Source of the DNA: an uncultured Lachnospiraceae bacterium
GTDB taxonomy: Bacteria > Bacillota > Clostridia > Lachnospirales > Lachnospiraceae
Direction: 5' to 3'
Assembly (NCBI GenBank): GCA_910578085.1
Contig: CAJTPM010000019.1
Span: 10,999 to 74,998, forward strand
Length of the DNA: 64,000 bases
This document shows, piece by piece, positions 34,242 through 44,083 of the stretch (positions are counted from its first letter, which is position 1; each line of letters opens with the position of its first letter). The notes under the pieces are model-generated. The model searched no databases and was not told the origin of the DNA. It saw only the letters and a list, made by a program, of their open reading frames with translations. The position numbers were made by a program, and so were the translations under genes.

Positions 34242-34595
34242 ATGAGAAAACAGACAGAAAAACTCCAGTGCAACAGAGCGACAAAAATGATTCCGTCATT
34301 TATTGCGGATGAACTGTCTTTCCGGGAGCTGGAGCAATTTATGGAACATATTGATGAATGTGAAAGCTGCAAGGAGGAACTATCCATACAGTTTCTGGTG
34401 GAGGTTGGTTTAAACAGCCTGGAAGCCGGAAATACTTTTGATTTACAGCAGGAACTGAATATTGCGCTGGAGGAGGCGGCAAAAAGAGTGCAGGTGTACC
34501 GTTTCTTCAGACACAGCGCGTTTGTTTTGGCCTGCGTCGGGATAGCGGCAGCCATACTCGGCGCGGCGCTGCTTCTTCTTTATTTTCTCGGATAA
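34242..34595 (+). CDS. Small membrane protein with anti-sigma-like zinc finger
   Basis: The 118-residue protein has an N-terminal soluble part with FMEHIDECESCKEELSIQF: an HxxxCxxC motif as in zf-HC2 anti-sigma factors. An amphipathic stretch and one C-terminal membrane helix (FVLACVGIAAAILGAALLL) follow. The layout matches membrane anti-sigma factors, but no sigma gene is adjacent. The nearest ECF-like sigma gene in the window is at 60.9 kb. The start at 34242 has AGAGGTG upstream. It lies 120 bases before polA. Confidence 0.7.
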   Translation: MRKQTEKLQCNRATKMIPSFIADELSFRELEQFMEHIDECESCKEELSIQFLVEVGLNSLEAGNTFDLQQELNIALEEAAKRVQVYRFFRHSAFVLACVGIAAAILGAALLLLYFLG

Positions 34596-34714
34596 GGAAA
34601 TGCAGACTGCACAGGGGGCAGAGATAAATTTTTCGCAGGCGGTTTTGAGTCTGCGCAGTGCCTGAAAGGCAGGAAGAAAAGGCGGCAGGATGTAGAAAGG
34701 GCTTGGTTATTGAG

Positions 34715-37432
34715 ATGGCAGAAAAAATAGTATTGATAGACGGACACAGTATTTTGAACAGGGCTTTTTACGGACTTCCGGACTTGACTAACGCTGCAGG
34801 ACAGCATACGGGAGGGGTGTATGGCTTTCTGACGATCCTGTTTAAGGTATTGGAGGAGGAAAATGCGGACTATCTGGCGGTGGCCTTTGATGTACATGCT
34901 CCGACTTTCCGCCATGAGATGTATGCGGCGTATAAAGGGACCAGAAAACCCATGCCGGAAGAGTTAAGGGAGCAGGTTCCGTTACTCAAACAGGTGCTGC
35001 GGGCCATGGGGATTCTGACCATTGAAAAGCCGGGGCTGGAGGCCGACGACATTCTCGGGACCTTGGCGAAACAGGCGGAGAAGGACGGTATGGAGGTGGT
35101 ATTGATTTCCGGGGACAGGGATCTGTTACAGATTGCCGGCGATCATATCAAAATACGAATTCCCAAAACGAAGGGCGGCCGTACCGAGGTGGAAGACTAT
35201 TATGCGAAGGACGTGGAGGCCGCCTATCAGGTGACGCCCCTTCAGTTTATCGAGTTGAAGGCGTTGATGGGAGATTCGGCAGATAATATACCGGGTGTGC
35301 CGAAGGTAGGGGAAAAGACGGCTAAAGACCTGATGGTGACTTATGGTTCACTGGAAAATATATATGCCCATCTGGAGGAGATCTCCAAAAAGAGTATCAG
35401 AGAGTCCCTTGCGGCGAACAGAGATCTGGCGGATCTGAGTTTGAAGCTTGCCACGATCAATGTAAACGGCGAATTTCCGTTTTCCTATGAGGATGCGGCG
35501 ATCGGAGATTTTTATACGGATGAGGCTTATGAACTGTTCCGGAAGCTTTCCTTTAAAAATCTGCTGAACAGGTTTGACAGGGAGAAAGGAAAACAGGAGA
35601 TCCGTTTTTCTGAGCTGCAGAAACAGAAAGAACTGGAGAAGCTTCTGACAAAGGCGGAGGAGAAAAAAGAGGCGGCACTGCTTTTTTATATGGGACAGAA
35701 GCGGGAACCCGAGGAGAATGAACAGCTCAGTTTCTTTTCCACACAGGAGGAGAATACGGAGGAACCGTTACTCTGCGCAGCTTTATCCGTGCCCGGCGCG
35801 GATGCGGCATTTATCAGTTTCAGGGATGGGAAGGAAAAGAAACGGCAGGAAATCACATCGGCCTTTTTGTGGGAAAAAATGAAAATGCTCTGCGAGAAGG
35901 GCGTTTGTCTCACGGGATTTCAGATGAAGGATTATTATGTGCATCTGGGAGATGAAATGGAGACAGAGAAGCTTTTTGATGTGCTGATCGCGGCATATCT
36001 GTTGAATCCATTAAAGAGCGATTATCAGATAGAGGATATAGCAGGGGAGCATTTGGGAAAGAGTATCGCTTCCTACGGGCAGCTTTTCGGAAAAAAGAAA
36101 CCGGCGGAAGCATTGCGGGAACAGAGAGAAGATTTTGTGCGGTATCTGTGTGGTCTGGCGAATATTTTATCGGAGAGCAGGCCGGTATTAGAGAAAAAAC
36201 TGAGAGAGACGAATCAGTTTTCTCTGTTTGAAGAGATTGAGATGCCTTTATCCAAAGTGCTGTACCACATGGAAAAAGAAGGCGTTTTGGTGAAACCCCA
36301 GGAACTGAAAGAGTACGGCGACGCTTTGATAGACAGGATCAAAGAACTGGAAGGATCGATCTGGGAGAAAGCGGGTACGCAGTTTAATATCAATTCCCCG
36401 AAACAGTTGGGAGAGGTGCTGTTCGGAGCGATGAAGCTGCCCGGCGGCAAAAAGACGAAGACAGGCTATTCCACGGCGGCGGATGTGTTGGAGAAGCTGG
36501 CGCCGGAACATCCGATCGTAGGCGAGATTTTAGAGTATCGGACACTGACAAAATTAAAGTCCACCTACGCGGATGGGCTGGCGGTTTATATCGGGGCGGA
36601 TAAGCGGATCCACACCACCTTCAACCAGACCATCACCGCCACCGGGCGGCTCAGCTCCACGGAGCCGAATTTGCAGAATATTCCGATGCGGATGGAGTTG
36701 GGACGGCGGATCCGCAAGGTCTTTGTACCGAAGGAGGGGTTCGTGCTGATGGACGCGGATTACTCCCAGATCGAGCTGCGGGTACTGGCGTCCATGTCTG
36801 GCGATGAGCAGCTGATCGATGCCTACAGGCAGGAGGCGGACATTCACAGGATCACGGCGGCGAAGGTATTCCATATCCCCCAGGAGGAGGTGACGCCCCT
36901 GCAGAGAAGGAATGCGAAGGCAGTGAATTTCGGCATCGTGTATGGAATCAGTTCCTTTGGGCTGAGTCAGGATCTTAGTATCTCGAAAAAGGAGGCGGCG
37001 GAGTATATCGAAAAATATTTTGAGACCTATCCGGGGATCAAGGTATTTTTGGATAACTGTGTGAGAGACGCAAAGGAAAAGGGCTGTTCTGTGACGCTGT
37101 TTGGCAGAAGGCGTCCCATACCGGAGCTTACTTCGGGGAATTTTATGCAGCGTTCCTTCGGGGAGCGCGTGGCCATGAATGCGCCGATCCAGGGAACAGC
37201 GGCGGATATCATTAAGATCGCCATGGTGCGGGTGGATGAAAGATTGCGGAAGGAGGGCTTTCGTTCGAGACTGATTTTACAGGTGCATGATGAACTGCTG
37301 GTGGAGACCGCGGTGGAGGAGGTCGAACAGGTGCGGGAGATTCTGAGTACGGAGATGAAGCAGGCGGCAAAGCTGGCGGTGGAGCTGGAGATCGATTTAA
37401 ATACCGGGGATAACTGGTATGATGCGCACTGA
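34715..37432 (+). CDS. polA: DNA polymerase I
   Basis: The 905-residue repair polymerase has an N-terminal 5'-3' exonuclease (ADDILGTLAKQAEKDGMEVV and LISGDRDLLQ, then LMGDSADNIPGVPKVGEKTA) and a C-terminal polymerase domain with motifs DADYSQIELRVLA (A), RRNAKAVNFGIVYG (B) and LQVHDELLVE (C). The middle 3'-5' exonuclease region at about 310-490 lacks the DxE metal-binding motif, so proofreading is probably lost, as in Bacillus and Thermus Pol I. The ATG at 34715 begins MAEKIVLIDGHSILNRAF, the usual start. It is the last gene before the SdpI-like gene. Confidence 0.97.
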   Translation: MAEKIVLIDGHSILNRAFYGLPDLTNAAGQHTGGVYGFLTILFKVLEEENADYLAVAFDVHAPTFRHEMYAAYKGTRKPMPEELREQVPLLKQVLRAMGILTIEKPGLEADDILGTLAKQAEKDGMEVVLISGDRDLLQIAGDHIKIRIPKTKGGRTEVEDYYAKDVEAAYQVTPLQFIELKALMGDSADNIPGVPKVGEKTAKDLMVTYGSLENIYAHLEEISKKSIRESLAANRDLADLSLKLATINVNGEFPFSYEDAAIGDFYTDEAYELFRKLSFKNLLNRFDREKGKQEIRFSELQKQKELEKLLTKAEEKKEAALLFYMGQKREPEENEQLSFFSTQEENTEEPLLCAALSVPGADAAFISFRDGKEKKRQEITSAFLWEKMKMLCEKGVCLTGFQMKDYYVHLGDEMETEKLFDVLIAAYLLNPLKSDYQIEDIAGEHLGKSIASYGQLFGKKKPAEALREQREDFVRYLCGLANILSESRPVLEKKLRETNQFSLFEEIEMPLSKVLYHMEKEGVLVKPQELKEYGDALIDRIKELEGSIWEKAGTQFNINSPKQLGEVLFGAMKLPGGKKTKTGYSTAADVLEKLAPEHPIVGEILEYRTLTKLKSTYADGLAVYIGADKRIHTTFNQTITATGRLSSTEPNLQNIPMRMELGRRIRKVFVPKEGFVLMDADYSQIELRVLASMSGDEQLIDAYRQEADIHRITAAKVFHIPQEEVTPLQRRNAKAVNFGIVYGISSFGLSQDLSISKKEAAEYIEKYFETYPGIKVFLDNCVRDAKEKGCSVTLFGRRRPIPELTSGNFMQRSFGERVAMNAPIQGTAADIIKIAMVRVDERLRKEGFRSRLILQVHDELLVETAVEEVEQVREILSTEMKQAAKLAVELEIDLNTGDNWYDAH

Positions 37433-37470
37433 CGGAAGGGATTGTCTGGCAGAGTTGAAAAGGCGAAGGG

Positions 37471-37860
37471 ATGGTGTATATTATGTGGTTCTGGTGGTTT
37501 ATGTTTGTATGCGATCTGTTGGTGCCGATAGCGTTTTTGATCTGTGGATGGATTATGCGGAAGCAGACGCCTGAGAAGATTAACAGACTGGTGGGGTATC
37601 GCTCCAGGCGTTCCATGAAAAATGTGGAGACGTGGAAATTTGCGAATGAGTATTGCGGCAGGTTGTGGTGGAGGATCGGCTGGGTAATGTTTCTGTTTTC
37701 CGGACTGGTGCAGATTCCGTTTATGCATTCTTCGGAGGATACCATTGGAATCATGGGGGGAATTCTCTGCACAGTACAAACTGTTTTGCTGATTGGTTCG
37801 GTGATTCCCACAGAAATTGCCCTGAAGAAAACATTTTTTGAAAATGAGAGAAGGCTGTGA
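37471..37860 (+). CDS. SdpI/YhfL-like membrane protein
   Basis: The 129-residue protein has three membrane segments and the SdpI family signature NRLVGYRSRRSMKNVETWKF followed by ANEYCGRLWW. SdpI is the immunity protein against the SdpC killing factor in Bacillus; many relatives have no known toxin partner and an unknown role. No SdpC-like toxin is seen here. It overlaps by four bases with an unlikely upstream extension of the next gene. Confidence 0.82.
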   Translation: MVYIMWFWWFMFVCDLLVPIAFLICGWIMRKQTPEKINRLVGYRSRRSMKNVETWKFANEYCGRLWWRIGWVMFLFSGLVQIPFMHSSEDTIGIMGGILCTVQTVLLIGSVIPTEIALKKTFFENERRL

Positions 37861-37967
37861 CAGAAAAAGTCAGCATTCTTTTCCGCGGGAAAATGGTGAT
37901 GGAATTCCGTGGGAAGAGGAAACAGGAAACAAAAATAATTTATCCGGAGAAATGCAGAGGAAGGTCA

Positions 37968-38435
37968 ATGAGACGAAACGACAGAGAAATCAGGGATTTT
38001 ACTGAAATAGTTGAAGTGATAAAAAAGTGCGACGTATGTCGGATCGCGTTGCATGATGCGGGTTATCCTTATATGATTCCGTTAAATTTCGGCATGAAAA
38101 CCGAGGGGGAACAGATCACCCTTTACTTTCATGGGGCAGGAGAGGGAAAGAAGCTTGAACTGATCAGGCAGGATAACAGAGCTTCCTTTGAGATGGACTG
38201 TTCCCATGAACTGATCGTGGACAAAGAGGGGTGTCGGTGTACGATGGGATATGAAAGCGTCGTGGGAAGAGGCAGAATGGAGATCGTCGAGGGGGAGGAG
38301 AAACAGGAAGCGCTGCGCGCCCTGATGAGGCAGTACCATGAGGGGGAGTTTCCGTTTCGGCAGGAAGTGGCTGAGCGGACTACTGTGATGAAGCTTACGG
38401 TGGAAGAGGTGACCGGGAAGAGGCATCGGAAGTAG
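37968..38435 (+). CDS. Pyridoxamine 5'-phosphate oxidase-like flavin-binding protein
   Basis: The 155-residue protein has a split-barrel flavin-binding fold: DFTEIVEVIKKCDVCRIALH, YPYMIPLNFGM and a long ITLYFHGAGEGKKLELIRQD stretch. This resembles the NimA/5-nitroimidazole reductase group of PNPOx-like proteins that bind FMN or haem. GAGGAAGG precedes the ATG at 37968; an in-frame extension from 37857 is less likely. The substrate is unknown. Confidence 0.83.
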   Translation: MRRNDREIRDFTEIVEVIKKCDVCRIALHDAGYPYMIPLNFGMKTEGEQITLYFHGAGEGKKLELIRQDNRASFEMDCSHELIVDKEGCRCTMGYESVVGRGRMEIVEGEEKQEALRALMRQYHEGEFPFRQEVAERTTVMKLTVEEVTGKRHRK

Positions 38436-38483
38436 ATAAATATATGCCGAAATGAGGATTTCTGATAATCAGAAACAGGGGAT

Positions 38484-38567
38484 ATGATTAAGATGATCAT
38501 AAAATACTTTGAGGAGTATGGAAAAGCAAAAACAGGTAATATAGCGGACAATATAGGAGCAGAATGA
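38484..38567 (+). pseudogene. Tiny open frame, possible winged-helix remnant
   Basis: A 27-codon frame begins with an ATG near AGGGG and overlaps the first bases of the YbaK-like gene (stop and start share TG). Its peptide (KYFEEYGKAKTGNIADNIGA) looks like the first helices of a winged-helix domain. It may be a remnant of a longer gene or a leader that couples translation. Confidence 0.3.
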
Positions 38568-39061
38568 AAAAATCAGAAATAAAAACTAATGCGATCCGAT
38601 TATTGGAACAGAAAAAGATTCCGTTTTCAATCCATCATTACGTGGATTCCGGAGCGGTGAGCGGCATGGAAGTTGCCGAAGTTCTGGGGGAAAATCCGGA
38701 GGCGGTCTTTAAGACCTTGGTGACAGTCGGAAAATCGGGGGAGCACTATGTCTTTGTAGTGCCGGTGAATAAGGAGTTGAACTTAAAGAAAGCGGCGAAC
38801 GTGGCGGGAGAGAAGAGTGTCAGTATGATAAAATCAAAGGAGTTGCTGCCGCTCACCGGCTATATTCATGGAGGCTGTTCTCCTATCGGGATGAAGAAGT
38901 TTTTTAAGACGTTTATTGACCGCAGTGCCGAGAAGCAGCAGACTATTATGGTGAGCGGCGGGAAGATCGGGTATCAGATCGAGATTGCGCCGGAAGAACT
39001 GGCGAAAGTGATTCGGTTTACCCTGGAAGATATCTCGGAGGCAGTGAACGGGGAAATATAG
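38564..39061 (+). CDS. ybaK: Cys-tRNA(Pro)/Cys-tRNA deacylase YbaK-like
   Basis: The 165-residue protein has the YbaK/EbsC fold: an N-terminal IPFSIHHYVDSGAVSGMEVA, then GENPEAVFKTLVTVGKSGEH, FVVPVNKELNLKKAA and a C-terminal GGCSPIGMKKFFKTFID with the conserved GxxxPxG-like loop. It removes cysteine wrongly attached to tRNA(Pro). The length is typical. Confidence 0.93.
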   Translation: MKKSEIKTNAIRLLEQKKIPFSIHHYVDSGAVSGMEVAEVLGENPEAVFKTLVTVGKSGEHYVFVVPVNKELNLKKAANVAGEKSVSMIKSKELLPLTGYIHGGCSPIGMKKFFKTFIDRSAEKQQTIMVSGGKIGYQIEIAPEELAKVIRFTLEDISEAVNGEI

Positions 39062-39220
39062 AGATAAGACGAAACAATGTTCCTTTGGGCAAATACGGGA
39101 GAATCGCAGCAAGACGAAAGAAAAGGCCATTTTATATTTTGCAGGTATCTGTGAAAAACTGCGGGAGAACAGGAGAATAAAAAGAAATATTTACTTTTAT
39201 AGAGGAAAGAGGAAATAGCG

Positions 39221-39826
39221 ATGAAAACAATCGGTATTACCGGCGGCGTGGGCAGCGGAAAATCGGAATTGTTGTCTTACATAAAAGAGAAGTATTCCTG
39301 TGAGATCCTTCTGGCGGATGATTTGGCGAAAGAACTGCAGGAGCCGGGGGGCGTGTGCTATGCGCCTTTGATAAAACTGCTGGGAGAGGATATTTTAGAC
39401 GGGGACGGAAGCATTATCAAAACGGCGATGGCGGACAAAATTTTCGGAGATGCCGCGCTTTTGGAGAAGGTAAACGGACTGATTCATCCGGCTGTGACGG
39501 CGGAAATTTTGCGCCGGATAGAGGAGGCGAAAAAAAACAGGGAAATTGTTCTGTTTTTTGTGGAAGCGGCATTGCTAATTGAGAATGGATTCGATAAAAT
39601 ATGTGATGAGATGTGGTATATTTATGCGGATGAGAGGGTGCGGCGGGAGCGTCTTGCGCATTCCAGGGGGTACAGTGCGGAAAAAATAACGGCGATCATG
39701 GCAAAGCAGCTTGCGGAGGAAGAGTTTCGGAAAAACTGTCAGGTGGTGATCAACAACAGCGGCTCCCTCTCAGAGAGTATCAGGCAGATCGATCAAGTAT
39801 TGGAGGCTTATCAGTGGCAAAGGTAA
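39221..39826 (+). CDS. coaE: Dephospho-CoA kinase
   Basis: The 201-residue kinase adds the 3' phosphate to dephospho-CoA, the last step of CoA synthesis. The P-loop GITGGVGSGKS is at residues 4-14, LLADDLAKELQEPG follows near 31, and the lid arginines are near RVRRERLAHSRGY (about 145). It overlaps the FtsA-like gene by 13 bases, so the two are translationally coupled. Confidence 0.96.
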   Translation: MKTIGITGGVGSGKSELLSYIKEKYSCEILLADDLAKELQEPGGVCYAPLIKLLGEDILDGDGSIIKTAMADKIFGDAALLEKVNGLIHPAVTAEILRRIEEAKKNREIVLFFVEAALLIENGFDKICDEMWYIYADERVRRERLAHSRGYSAEKITAIMAKQLAEEEFRKNCQVVINNSGSLSESIRQIDQVLEAYQWQR

Positions 39827-41976
39827 AAAAGATATCGGGAAAAACAGTCTTCGGGCTGGACATAGGAACCAGAAGCATCGTGGGTACGGTGGGGTATAAA
39901 AAGGGCGACGAGTTTTACTGTCTTGCGCAGCGGATCAAGGAACATGAGACCAGATCCATGCTGGACGGACAGATCCATGATATCGGGCTGGTGAGTGAGA
40001 CCATCACGGAAGTGAAGGAAGAACTGGAAAAAGAAACGGGGATGGAGCTGACGGAAGTCTGTATTGCGGCAGCAGGACGTGTGCTTCGGACAGTGACGGT
40101 AAAAAGCGAACTGGAATTTCAGGAGAGCAGGGAAGTCACAGTGGAAGATATCTATAATCTGCGCTCCATGGCCATCGAGAAAGCCTATGAAGAGTTTACC
40201 TCGGAGGAGGATGCCGCCATGTCCTTCTACTGTGTGGGAAATTCTGTGATCCGCTATTATATGAATAAATACCCGATCGGCAACCCGGAAGGGCATAAAG
40301 CAGGAGATATCGGCGCGGATCTGATCGCCACTTTTTTGCCCGAGGATGTGATCGACGGGTTGTATAAGGCGGTGGAGCTTGCGGGACTGCGGGTGGCAAG
40401 CCTGACGTTAGAGCCGATTGCCGCGATCCAGGTTGCGATCCCGAAAAATTACAGGATGTTAAATCTGGCGTTAGTGGATGTGGGAGCGGGAACCTCTGAC
40501 ATCTGTATTACGGAGGACGGCAGTATTACTGCTTACGGCATGATCCCCCTTGCAGGGGATTCCCTGACGGAAATTATCGCGAAGGAGTGTCTGGTGGATT
40601 TCGCCGGGGCGGAGGCCATCAAGAGAGGACTTGGAGAAGGCGAAGAGGTTACGTATCAGGACATTATCGGACTGCCGCAGACGATAAAAAGTGCGGATTT
40701 ATTGAAAGTGTTGGAACCGGCGATTGACAGGCTGGCGGGAGAAGCCGCAGAAAAGATACTGGAACTGAACGGAGGTAAGCCGGTCAGTGCGGTTTTTGTG
40801 GTAGGCGGCGGCGGGAAGATTCCCGGTTATACGGATAAGCTGGCGGAGAAGATCGGCATTCAGAGCCAGCGCTCTGTGCTGCGCGGCGAGGAAGTGATGG
40901 GAAATATTATCTTCTCCGAGGAGGTGAAGAAGGATTCCACACTGGTGACGCCTCTCGGCATCTGTCTGAATTATTATGAACAGAATAATAACTTTATCAT
41001 TGTTACCTTTAATGAGAAACGGATCAAACTGTACGATAACGATAAGCTTTCCGTGGTAGACGCGGCGATGCAGGCGGATTTTTCCAATGAACTGCTGTTT
41101 CCGCGCAGAGGAAAGGAGCTGCGTTTTACGGTCAACAGGAAGGCAAGGAGTGTAAAAGGGCAGCTCGGTGAGGCGGCCGTCATTAAGATCGGCGGCAGGG
41201 AGGCCAATATCTACGCGCCGATTCATGAAAACGATGTGATCCGGGTGAAGGAATCCACAGAGGGGGCGCCGGGCAGTATGATGATCAGCTCCCTGCCGGA
41301 ATTTCGGGATATTATCTCCGTACAGGTGCAGGAGAAACGGATCAATGTGACGAAGTATGCCCGGGTAAACGGCGTATATCAGCTTCCTTCCTATAAAATC
41401 CAGCCGGGGGACGATATCGAGGTGTTGGATTACTGTACGGTGGCTCAGCTTCTGGAATTTATGGATATATTACTGCCGGAAGACAAAGTAATTTTAGTCA
41501 ATCATAAACTGGCGGATCGGGAGACGAAGGTTTATGAGAATTATCTGGTGAGTTTTGTGGACAGATCCGAGCTTGAGGCGGCGGAGGCCGAAAAGCTGCG
41601 GGCGAGAGAGGAAGAGAAGCGCCGGAGTATGTATGAGACAGCAGGCGTCCCGACAGAAGAAGACGAGGAGGATGCGGACTGGGAAGAGGCCGGGGACGAT
41701 GAGGAGACAGCCGCAGAACAGGAAGCGGAGAAAGAAACAGTAAAGGAAGTGATCTCCAATCCAATAACTGTGATGGTCAATGGATATCCGGTAGTGTTGA
41801 CCGGGAAGATGGAGTATGTCTTTGTAGATATCTTTAATTTTATTGAGTTTGATCTGTCCAGCCCGAAGGGAGCCCTTGTGACAACGATCAACGGAGAGCA
41901 GGCGCAGCATCTGCAGGTGTTAAAAGAAGGCGATGTGCTGGAGATCCGCTGGGAAAATCAGGGATCGGCACTGTGA
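39814..41976 (+). CDS. FtsA/PilM-like actin-fold protein with long C-terminal extension
   Basis: The 720-residue protein starts with an actin-like ATPase domain of the FtsA/PilM group: GLDIGTRSIVGTVG (phosphate 1), NLALVDVGAGTSDICI (phosphate 2, about 220) and VSAVFVVGGGGKIPGYTDKL (adenosine, about 330). FtsA is usually about 410-440 residues. Here about 330 further residues follow: a beta-rich region that may carry SLBB-like or cell-wall-sensing domains, a Glu-rich coil at about 590-650, and a small C-terminal beta domain (NPITVMVNGYPVVLTGK onward). Translation starts at a GTG inside coaE with GGAGG upstream. It likely forms filaments or a scaffold at the membrane; the partner is unknown. 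Confidence 0.85.
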   Translation: MAKVKKISGKTVFGLDIGTRSIVGTVGYKKGDEFYCLAQRIKEHETRSMLDGQIHDIGLVSETITEVKEELEKETGMELTEVCIAAAGRVLRTVTVKSELEFQESREVTVEDIYNLRSMAIEKAYEEFTSEEDAAMSFYCVGNSVIRYYMNKYPIGNPEGHKAGDIGADLIATFLPEDVIDGLYKAVELAGLRVASLTLEPIAAIQVAIPKNYRMLNLALVDVGAGTSDICITEDGSITAYGMIPLAGDSLTEIIAKECLVDFAGAEAIKRGLGEGEEVTYQDIIGLPQTIKSADLLKVLEPAIDRLAGEAAEKILELNGGKPVSAVFVVGGGGKIPGYTDKLAEKIGIQSQRSVLRGEEVMGNIIFSEEVKKDSTLVTPLGICLNYYEQNNNFIIVTFNEKRIKLYDNDKLSVVDAAMQADFSNELLFPRRGKELRFTVNRKARSVKGQLGEAAVIKIGGREANIYAPIHENDVIRVKESTEGAPGSMMISSLPEFRDIISVQVQEKRINVTKYARVNGVYQLPSYKIQPGDDIEVLDYCTVAQLLEFMDILLPEDKVILVNHKLADRETKVYENYLVSFVDRSELEAAEAEKLRAREEEKRRSMYETAGVPTEEDEEDADWEEAGDDEETAAEQEAEKETVKEVISNPITVMVNGYPVVLTGKMEYVFVDIFNFIEFDLSSPKGALVTTINGEQAQHLQVLKEGDVLEIRWENQGSAL

Positions 41977-42150
41977 GCCTGCGGCAGGACAGTGATGGAT
42001 GAGAGAGATATCTTTGGGCTGCGATTGTGGAAACAGAGCGGAGATAAGAGGGATATCTGAAGATTGTCAGCTGCAGGAACAAGGCAGAAAAAAGAGATAT
42101 CGCGGTTTTCCGGAAACAGAATGAAAAAACAGGAAGCTTGAGGAATACGA

Positions 42151-42948
42151 ATGAGAATGTGCAGTATTGCCAGCGGGAGCAGCGGCAATTGTATTTATGT
42201 GGGATCAGATACCACACATCTGCTGATCGATACCGGCATCAGCGGGAAGAGAACAGAGAAAGGCTTAAGGGAGTTAGAGCTGTCCATGCAGGACATTGAC
42301 GGGATCTTTATCACCCACGAACATGCGGATCATATCCAGGGGTTGGGTGTACTTTCCAGAAAATACCAGGTTCCGATCTATTGTACGGAGGGGACAAAAA
42401 GGGGGATTCTGGCGGATCACCGTATAGGCGATGTGGATGAGGCGTTATTTCAGACAGTGAGACCGGATCAGAAATACATCGTGAAAGATATGACTGTGAC
42501 ACCGATCCGGATCAGTCATGATGCGGCGCAGCCGGTGGGCTATAAGATCAGTTACGGAAAACAGAAAGGCGCCGTGGTGACAGACCTCGGCGTTTACAAT
42601 GATTATATCGTGGAACATTTAAAGGGGATGGATATCCTGTTTCTGGAGGCAAATCATGATGTGAACATGCTGCAGGTAGGGCCTTATCCTTATCCTCTCA
42701 AGCAGAGAATACTGGGGGAGAGAGGGCATCTCTCCAACGAGGCGTCCGGGAAACTGTTATGCAGGATACTGCATGATAATCTGAAAGCAATCGTGCTCTC
42801 CCATCTGAGCAAGGAAAACAATCTGCCGGAACTCGCCTATGAGACCGTGCGGGCTGAGGTTACGATGTCGGAACTGCCATACAAGGGCGGGGATTTTCCG
42901 TTATATGTGGCGAAGCGCAGTGAGGTGTCGGAAGTGATCTGTATTTAG
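42151..42948 (+). CDS. MBL-fold hydrolase, YycJ/WalJ-like
   Basis: The 265-residue metallo-hydrolase has the metal motif FITHEHADHIQGLGVL near residue 52, with an N-terminal SIASGSSGNCIYVG typical of the YycJ/WalJ group and FLEANHDVNML near 170. YycJ coordinates cell division with DNA replication and has nuclease-like folds. It is not next to walKR here. Confidence 0.9.
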   Translation: MRMCSIASGSSGNCIYVGSDTTHLLIDTGISGKRTEKGLRELELSMQDIDGIFITHEHADHIQGLGVLSRKYQVPIYCTEGTKRGILADHRIGDVDEALFQTVRPDQKYIVKDMTVTPIRISHDAAQPVGYKISYGKQKGAVVTDLGVYNDYIVEHLKGMDILFLEANHDVNMLQVGPYPYPLKQRILGERGHLSNEASGKLLCRILHDNLKAIVLSHLSKENNLPELAYETVRAEVTMSELPYKGGDFPLYVAKRSEVSEVICI

Positions 42949-43088
42949 AATAGTTCTCTCTTTTGGGGATTGAACGGCTGCATTTCAAGCAGCGATATGA
43001 GCAGAAAGCAGTGTGTTTATTTGAATAATTTATTCATGACGCATCTCTGGAAGATATCGGAAAAGCGCGTGGAAGGAGAAAAAACGGT

Positions 43089-44003
43089 ATGATGGAATTT
43101 CCTCTCAATACTAATATGCTGGAATATCGGGACGATGCCTACCTCTGCAACGGAACAAAACGAGTAGAAGCACCGCTGAATTTGGAGACACTTGAGGAGG
43201 CTGTCAGGCAATGCCCGAAACTTCAGCAGGTCTATTTGGATGATGCCCCGTTTGGGGATGAATGCTTTTCCATTCTGGCACGGATTCCCAGGTTGAATAC
43301 ATTGGCTCTGCTGCGAGGCAGACAGATTGCCGGACATGGGTTGGAACTGTTAAAAGACCTCCCGCTTAAAAATTTGTTTTTGCAGCGAACCGCTCTGGAT
43401 GAAGAGGGACTGGCCCAGGCTGCGCAGATTGGAAGGCTGGAGAATATCTACATAGCAGCCTGTCATCATGTTACCCCCGAGGGACTGCTGGCAATTTCCT
43501 GGAGGGATAAGTTGAGAGTCAGCGATACCGACAGGCATGATGAAGAAGGGCTGGCGGGGCTGTTTACAGAGGTGGAACGCAAGGCTTATGAGGATGCCCG
43601 TACCTACAAAATCATGAAGAACAGAATCTCGCTGGACAGCCCGGAATTGCGGGATTCTGTCCATGCGCTACAGGAATTCTTTGACAATATGAACCGTTGG
43701 GAGCGGATGGCAGAACAAAAAGGCTGCGGCAATCAGGCGGATATTGATGCGCTGTTTGCCAGACAAGTGAGTTGGTCTCCCCGTCCTGGTTGGCGTCCTG
43801 TCCATCTTTTCTGGCAAAACGGCGGAACTTATACGGATTATCATTTGATTGTCGGTGAGCGGGTTACGAAAAGAAAATTCTGGCTTTATGCAGAAGATGG
43901 AATTTTCTATTATCGTTATTTAATGCGTCTGGTTGACGGCAAATGGATGGTTGATAATGCCCAGGAGTGCCGGGAGGGGCGATGGTCATTCTGCGGGCTG
44001 TAG
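43089..44003 (+). CDS. Leucine-rich repeat-like protein, unknown
   Basis: The 304-residue soluble protein has about four irregular leucine-rich repeats in its first half (LEEAVRQCPKLQQVYLDDAP, IPRLNTLALLRGRQIAG, LPLKNLFLQRTALDEEG, IGRLENIYIAACHHVTPEG). A charged linker follows, then a compact C-terminal region rich in Trp, Tyr and Phe (WRPVHLFWQNGGTYTDYHL onward). There is no signal peptide. AAGGAG precedes the ATG. It could bind a protein partner. No enzyme motif is seen. Confidence 0.6.
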   Translation: MMEFPLNTNMLEYRDDAYLCNGTKRVEAPLNLETLEEAVRQCPKLQQVYLDDAPFGDECFSILARIPRLNTLALLRGRQIAGHGLELLKDLPLKNLFLQRTALDEEGLAQAAQIGRLENIYIAACHHVTPEGLLAISWRDKLRVSDTDRHDEEGLAGLFTEVERKAYEDARTYKIMKNRISLDSPELRDSVHALQEFFDNMNRWERMAEQKGCGNQADIDALFARQVSWSPRPGWRPVHLFWQNGGTYTDYHLIVGERVTKRKFWLYAEDGIFYYRYLMRLVDGKWMVDNAQECREGRWSFCGL

Positions 44004-44083
44004 CCCGGACTGGCAGGACGTGAATGATTGCTGCTGACTTTGGTAAACAATAGCTCCTTCCGGAAGAAAGCAAAAGGCGATAG

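Noticed and set aside
37027..37811. Overlapping minus-strand frames of about 200-250 codons at the end of polA
   Set aside because: They are opposite polA and the SdpI-like gene and have no family motifs.
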